A DNA stretch of 64,000 nucleotides from Salinibacterium sp. SWN248 (GTDB lineage: Bacteria; Actinomycetota; Actinomycetes; Actinomycetales; Microbacteriaceae), in the NCBI RefSeq assembly GCF_015864575.1, contig NZ_JADYWW010000001.1, positions 558,001-622,000 on the forward strand, in the 5' to 3' direction. Under the pieces are notes generated by a model. It saw only the letters and a list, made by a program, of their open reading frames with translations, was not told the DNA's origin and searched no databases. The number at the start of each line of letters is the position of its first letter. Position 1 is the first letter of the stretch. Positions 59,964-64,000 of the stretch are shown in pieces. A program made the position numbers and the translations under genes.

Positions 59964-61246
59964 CCGACACCCACGCGCCGACTGCTGCGCACGATGACGC
60001 GACGGCTGCGCCCACCGGAGCCAGCTCTCCCGTCGACACGAGCGCCGCAGCTGCCGCAGTCTTGGATGCCGCTGACCCGCTGAAGCAGTACCCGACCAAG
60101 TTTGTGCGATCAACCGAAGTGCGCGCCTACCTCGACGGCAACTCGCTCGGGCGACCCACGACCGCGAGTGCGGCCCGCTTAGCCGAGTTCGTTGACGAAC
60201 AGTGGGGTGGCCGCCTCATCCGTGGCTGGGATGAAGCGTGGTACGAACTGCCTCTCACTTTGGGTGACCGCCTGGGCGCCGCCACTCTCGGGGCTGCGCC
60301 CGGCCAAACCTTCATCGGCGACTCGACCACGGTGGTGCTCTACAAGCTGATCCGCGCTGGCCTCAGTGCCCGCCCGGAGCGCAGCGAAATCGTCATCGAC
60401 ACCGGCAACTTTCCGACCGACCGCTATCTGGTCGAGGGCATCGCCGCCGAGCTCGGCAAGACGCTGCGCTGGATCGATCCCGCCAGCGACGAGGGAGTCA
60501 CCGCCGACGAAGTGAAGGCTGTGCTCAACGAGAACACGGCTCTCGTCGTGATCAGTCACGTCGCCTACCGCTCTGGTCACCTCGCCGATATGCCCGGCAT
60601 CACCACCCTCGTCCACGAAGCCGGAGCGCTCGTGCTCTGGGATCTCTGCCACTCCGCCGGCGTCGTCGAAACCGAACTCGATGCCTGGGGCGTCGACCTG
60701 GCTGCTGGATGCACGTATAAATACCTCAACGGAGGCCCGGGTTCCCCCGCCTTCGGCTACGTGCGCGCCGAGCACATCGAAGCCATGACGCAACCGATCC
60801 AGGGCTGGATGGGTAGCAACAACCCCTTCGAAATGGGTCCAGGCTATGCGCCGCACGAAGGCATCCGTCGTTTCATCAGCGGCACGCCATCGGTCGTCGG
60901 TTCGCTCGCCATGCAAGACATGCTCGGGCTCATCGAAGAGGCAGGCATCCCGGCGATCCGCGCCAAGTCGATCGCTCTCACCGAGTACGCCCTCGCGCTC
61001 ATTGACGAACTGCTCGTGCCGCTCGGCGTCACCGTCAGCTCGCCGCGGGATGCCGCCGAACGCGGCAGCCACGTCACGATCGACCACGAGAGCTTCGCCG
61101 CCGTGAATGCCGAACTCTGGAAGCAGGGGATCATTCCTGACTTCCGTCGGCCTCACGGCATCCGCCTCGGGTTGTCGCCGCTCAGCACGACCTTCGCCGA
61201 AGTGCAGCTCGGCATCGAGGCCATTCACGCACAGCTCACCACGTAA
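59960..61246 (+). CDS. kynU: Kynureninase
   Basis: 428 residues from the ATG at 59960 (ATGA overlap). PLP-dependent cleavage of kynurenine to anthranilate and alanine. Signature stretches are 'YLDGNSLGRPTTAS', 'GRLIRGWDEAWYELPLTLGDRLG', 'GDSTTVVLYKLIRA', 'LWDLCHSAGVVE' and the PLP-lysine 'GCTYKYLNGGPGSPAF'. An N-terminal acidic lead of 30 residues is extra. It ends the pathway at anthranilate, with the next gene 5 bp away. Confidence 0.95.
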   Translation: MTDTHAPTAAHDDATAAPTGASSPVDTSAAAAAVLDAADPLKQYPTKFVRSTEVRAYLDGNSLGRPTTASAARLAEFVDEQWGGRLIRGWDEAWYELPLTLGDRLGAATLGAAPGQTFIGDSTTVVLYKLIRAGLSARPERSEIVIDTGNFPTDRYLVEGIAAELGKTLRWIDPASDEGVTADEVKAVLNENTALVVISHVAYRSGHLADMPGITTLVHEAGALVLWDLCHSAGVVETELDAWGVDLAAGCTYKYLNGGPGSPAFGYVRAEHIEAMTQPIQGWMGSNNPFEMGPGYAPHEGIRRFISGTPSVVGSLAMQDMLGLIEEAGIPAIRAKSIALTEYALALIDELLVPLGVTVSSPRDAAERGSHVTIDHESFAAVNAELWKQGIIPDFRRPHGIRLGLSPLSTTFAEVQLGIEAIHAQLTT

Positions 61247-61251
61247 CCGCC

Positions 61252-62070
61252 ATGATTCTGGATGACTTCGACTCCCGCCCCGGGAGTGCAACAGCCCTGC
61301 TCCGCACCTTTGTGGGCTCGCAGCTGCGTCAGCTTGGCGGCTGGATCTCGTCGGCGCATCTCGTGCGCATCATGGAAGCGTTGGGAGTCTCTGCCAATGG
61401 CGCCCGCAGCGCCATTGCACGCGTTAAATCAAAGGGCCTGCTGGTGCCTGAAATGGTCGATGGCCAACAGGGCTACCGTGTGAACGCGGATGCCGTGCCG
61501 ATGCTCGAGAGTGGCGATCGCCGTGTCTTCAGCTTTCGCCAGCAGCGCGAAGATGACCCGTGGTGTCTGATCTCGTTTTCGATCCCCGAATCACGCCGCG
61601 ATGAACGCCACCAGCTTCGTCGCAGGCTCGGCTGGATCGGGTGCGGCACCGTCGCCACCGGGCTCTGGATTTGCCCGGCGCACCTCAAGCCAGAAGTGGT
61701 GCGCATTCTGGAACACCTCGAACTGAGTGAGTGCGCAACGCTGTTTATTGCGGGCCGGCCCGAGACGACTCAGTCGTTCGCGGATGCCGTAGCCCAGTGG
61801 TGGGACCTCGACCGCTTGCGTGAATTGCACGACAGTTTTCTGGCCCAGCACTCCGCCCTGGTGGGCCCGGCGTCGACCGATGCTGAAGCATTCGCGTGCT
61901 ACATCCATGCTCTCGATCAGTGGCGTGTGATCCCGTACGTCGATCCGGGGTTGCCGGATTCTGCGTTGCCCGAGGATTGGCCGGGGCGAGCAAGCATCGA
62001 CCTTTTCGGTCGACTTTCGCGTTCGTTGGCGGCGCGGGCGCACGCTTTTGTGCGCAACTCGGCCCAGTAA
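61252..62070 (+). CDS. PaaX-family transcriptional regulator
   Basis: 272 residues. N-terminal winged HTH ('LGGWISSAHLVRIMEALGVSANGARSAIARVKSKGLL'), central Cas2-like domain ('DPWCLISFSIPESRRDERHQLRRRLGWIGCGTVATGLWICP') and C-terminal domain fit PaaX, whose classical member answers to phenylacetyl-CoA. Here it closes the kynurenine operon, so it probably controls it, sensing kynurenine or anthranilate or its CoA ester. That effector is inference. Confidence 0.88.
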   Translation: MILDDFDSRPGSATALLRTFVGSQLRQLGGWISSAHLVRIMEALGVSANGARSAIARVKSKGLLVPEMVDGQQGYRVNADAVPMLESGDRRVFSFRQQREDDPWCLISFSIPESRRDERHQLRRRLGWIGCGTVATGLWICPAHLKPEVVRILEHLELSECATLFIAGRPETTQSFADAVAQWWDLDRLRELHDSFLAQHSALVGPASTDAEAFACYIHALDQWRVIPYVDPGLPDSALPEDWPGRASIDLFGRLSRSLAARAHAFVRNSAQ

Positions 62071-62212
62071 CGGCGTCGCAGACCGACGCACGGAGCGGGT
62101 AGCTGGCCGAGTCGCGAGGCCGCACGCTTCGCACAATAACAACGGGTTACGCGCACATGAGCAATTCGTTTAAAACCTTGGAATGAGCTGTGGGCAGGGC
62201 TATCGTCTGACA

Positions 62213-62229
62213 TACCCCCATTGGGGGTA
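62213..62229. promoter_or_regulatory. 17-bp palindrome upstream of the nuclease gene, CsoR-like
   Basis: TACCCCCA-T-TGGGGGTA, an 8-bp perfect inverted repeat. The G/C-run core flanked by TA resembles CsoR/RcnR copper operators. It lies 38 bp before the start of the nuclease gene, where it could overlap the promoter. Confidence 0.6.
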
Positions 62230-62267
62230 GACCGTTGATTTCACAATTCATAAGGGGACTGCCCGCT

Positions 62268-64000
62268 ATGTATCCACGAAGCAGCAGGCCAACGCGGCTC
62301 ACGATCGGGGCTCTTGCCACGTCGTGCGCCATCGCGTTGACCGCGATCACCGCTCCGGCCGCCCTAGCGGCCGAAGCAACAGCAACTATTGCCGACGTTC
62401 AAGGCACTTCAGCCTCGAGCACCATGGTCGGCACCACCGTCACCGTCGAGGGTGTTGTCACCGCTGACTACCGTGGGGCCTCCGGCTACCGTGGCATTGT
62501 CATCCAGACTCCCGGATCGGGTGGGGCGAACGATGCTACGCCCGGCGCCTCCGACGGAATCTTCATCTTCCTGGGCAGTGCGAACCCCGCAGTGTCAATC
62601 GGAGACAAGGTCACCGCAACCGGCCCCGTCGCTGAATACTTCGGGCTGACCCAGCTCGGTTCGGGCACGGCCGTCGAACTCGTGACGGCCGCCGCCGACC
62701 TTGACCCGGCTGACCGTGTTGAGGCGTCCGCCCTCGATGCGAGCGTCGTCGGCAACGACCGCGAGCCTTTCGAGTCGATGCTCGTTGCCCCCACCGGTGA
62801 CTACCTCGTCAGCTCGAGCCACCAGCTCTACAACTTCGGCACCCTCTGGCTCAGCCCAGAAGAGCTCGCCGTCAAGAGCACCGAGACTACGGATGCCGGA
62901 GCCGACGCCGACGCGATCGCCGCCGCCAACCGTGCCAGCCGCATCTTCCTCGATGATGGCTACAGCATCCAAATCTCTAACGGTTCTCACCCCGGTGAGC
63001 AGCCGTACTTCTCAGCAGACACTGTTGTGCGCAACGGTGACACTGTGGAGTTCCCGGCGAACCCGTACGTTCTGAGCTACGGCTTCGACGACTGGCGTTT
63101 GCAGCCGACCGTGGCGATCAACGATGCGAGCCCGGCGGAGTCCCTGCCCACGTTCGAGTCGACGAACCCGCGTGAAGAGTCGGCTCCTGTTGTGGGTGGA
63201 GACTTCAAGGTTTCGGCCTTCAACGTCTACAACTACTTCACGACGCTCACGAGTGAAGACTCGGATGCGCGTGGTGCAGATACTGCTGAAGAGTTCGCTG
63301 TTCAGCAGTCGAAGATCGTTGCGGCTATCAACTCGCTCGATGCGGATGTCATTGGTCTGATGGAGATCGAGAACTCCATCAAGCTGGGTGGCAACCTCGA
63401 CGAAGCGCTCATGGATCTCGTCGGTGCGCTCAACGCCGCCGCCGGTGCCGGAACGTGGGATTACGTTCGCACGCCTGCAGCGCTGAACGATGCGGCCATC
63501 ACGGACTTCATCACGAATGCGATCATCTTCAAGCCAGCAGCAGCCACTCCGGTGGGCGACAGCTTCACTGCCGTTGACGAGTCGGTCTGGGACATCGCGC
63601 GCGAGCCGATTGCTCAGACGTTCGAGTCGAACGGCGAGCTCATCACGGTGATTGCTAACCACTTCAAGTCAAAGGGTGGCTCGGGAGCCGTGCCAACTGA
63701 CGGCCAGGGTTACTTCAACGTGGAACGCGTTGAGCAAGCCAATGCGGTCAAGGATCTCGTTGACTCGATCTCTGCTGACGAAGCGAAGAGCGACCAGGTT
63801 GTTCTCGTCGGTGACTTCAACGCCTACTCCGAAGAAGACCCGATTCAGGTCTTCACCGAGGCCGGCTACGTCGACACCCTCGCCGCCGAAGGTGACAACA
63901 AGTACACCTACACCTTCGATGGTGAACTGGGATCGCTTGACCACATCATCGTCTCGCCGTCGCTTGCCGATCACGTGACCGACGCTGCTGTCTGGAACAT
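62268..64000 (+). CDS. ExeM/NucH-type extracellular nuclease (3' truncated)
   Basis: The first 577 residues run to the edge of the window. A Sec signal peptide ends near 'PAALAAEA' (about residue 35). An OB-fold-like module ('TVEGVVTADYRG...GIVIQTPG') leads into the endonuclease/exonuclease/phosphatase domain: 'KVSAFNVYNYF', 'DVIGLMEIEN', 'VIANHFKSKGG', 'VVLVGDFNAYSEEDP' and 'LDHIIVS'. These supply the metal and catalytic residues of extracellular DNases. The start has AAGGGG upstream. It probably degrades extracellular DNA for phosphate or nutrition. Confidence 0.9.
   Translation, partial: MYPRSSRPTRLTIGALATSCAIALTAITAPAALAAEATATIADVQGTSASSTMVGTTVTVEGVVTADYRGASGYRGIVIQTPGSGGANDATPGASDGIFIFLGSANPAVSIGDKVTATGPVAEYFGLTQLGSGTAVELVTAAADLDPADRVEASALDASVVGNDREPFESMLVAPTGDYLVSSSHQLYNFGTLWLSPEELAVKSTETTDAGADADAIAAANRASRIFLDDGYSIQISNGSHPGEQPYFSADTVVRNGDTVEFPANPYVLSYGFDDWRLQPTVAINDASPAESLPTFESTNPREESAPVVGGDFKVSAFNVYNYFTTLTSEDSDARGADTAEEFAVQQSKIVAAINSLDADVIGLMEIENSIKLGGNLDEALMDLVGALNAAAGAGTWDYVRTPAALNDAAITDFITNAIIFKPAAATPVGDSFTAVDESVWDIAREPIAQTFESNGELITVIANHFKSKGGSGAVPTDGQGYFNVERVEQANAVKDLVDSISADEAKSDQVVLVGDFNAYSEEDPIQVFTEAGYVDTLAAEGDNKYTYTFDGELGSLDHIIVSPSLADHVTDAAVWN

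Noticed and set aside
1-64000. Search for tRNA/rRNA genes, insertion sequences and prophage
   Set aside because: No cloverleaf-like stretch, transposase motif, terminal inverted repeats or phage gene was recognised by reading.

Overview
The window reads as chromosomal DNA of a high-GC Gram-positive actinobacterium, most likely of the family Microbacteriaceae. The evidence is a DUF3073 protein, a PGPGW (TIGR02611) membrane protein, an SCP2-like gene beside purD, frequent GTG starts, ATGA/GTGA stop-start overlaps, and many start codons placed about 7 nt after a -10 box, which suggests leaderless mRNAs. The genus cannot be fixed by reading alone. No rRNA, tRNA, CRISPR array, phage or insertion sequence was seen.

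Layout. 1-7.8 kb is a catabolic block: a TRAP carboxylate importer (3-2902), then on the minus strand an operon of an HIBCH-like crotonase, an enoyl-CoA hydratase, a thiolase-fold protein without the catalytic Cys/His residues and a cysteine-free DUF35 protein, followed by a metallo-beta-lactamase-fold hydrolase. The two minus-strand promoter regions share a GTATRCAWT motif. 7.9-16.2 kb holds stand-alone metabolic and regulatory genes: a MerR-promoter SDR, an old yellow enzyme, a HTH/Clp-N cassette, a membrane-bound molybdopterin oxidoreductase, and a VOC/MarR divergon. At 16.2-17.2 kb is an Abi_2 (AbiD/F) HEPN protein preceded by a strong RNA hairpin. 17.3-22.2 kb holds a NarL/DesK-type two-component system, a small-multidrug-export protein, a PadR/HAAS-domain pair and small regulators.

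22.2-29.1 kb is a de novo purine cluster (purC, purD, purF, purM). It carries two conserved small genes and two tandemly duplicated lipoprotein genes. 29.1-40 kb contains a LysR/EamA divergon, a class V aminotransferase, an FMO-like flavoprotein, a LysR/psuG-psuK-trpF unit, a paired crcB (fluoride channel) operon, and a TipA-like MerR gene with its own 19-bp-spacer promoter. 40-45.9 kb is a xylo-oligosaccharide unit: a LacI regulator, an ABC importer and a GH43 beta-xylosidase. 45.9-51.4 kb has a YczE membrane protein divergent from a MocR regulator, then a lone RND efflux permease.

51.4-57.8 kb holds a TM2-domain protein, a DEAD-box helicase with a long repetitive N-terminus, a lipoprotein, the PGPGW protein and a NUDIX hydrolase. 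57.9-62.1 kb is a tightly overlapped kynurenine operon: tryptophan 2,3-dioxygenase, an amidohydrolase-superfamily protein in the formamidase slot, kynureninase and a PaaX-type regulator. It would convert tryptophan to anthranilate. The window ends inside an ExeM/NucH-type extracellular nuclease preceded by a 17-bp palindrome that resembles copper (CsoR) operators.

The points most worth following are the possible non-homologous formylkynurenine formamidase, the Abi_2 gene with its upstream RNA hairpin, and the inactive-looking thiolase/DUF35 pair.
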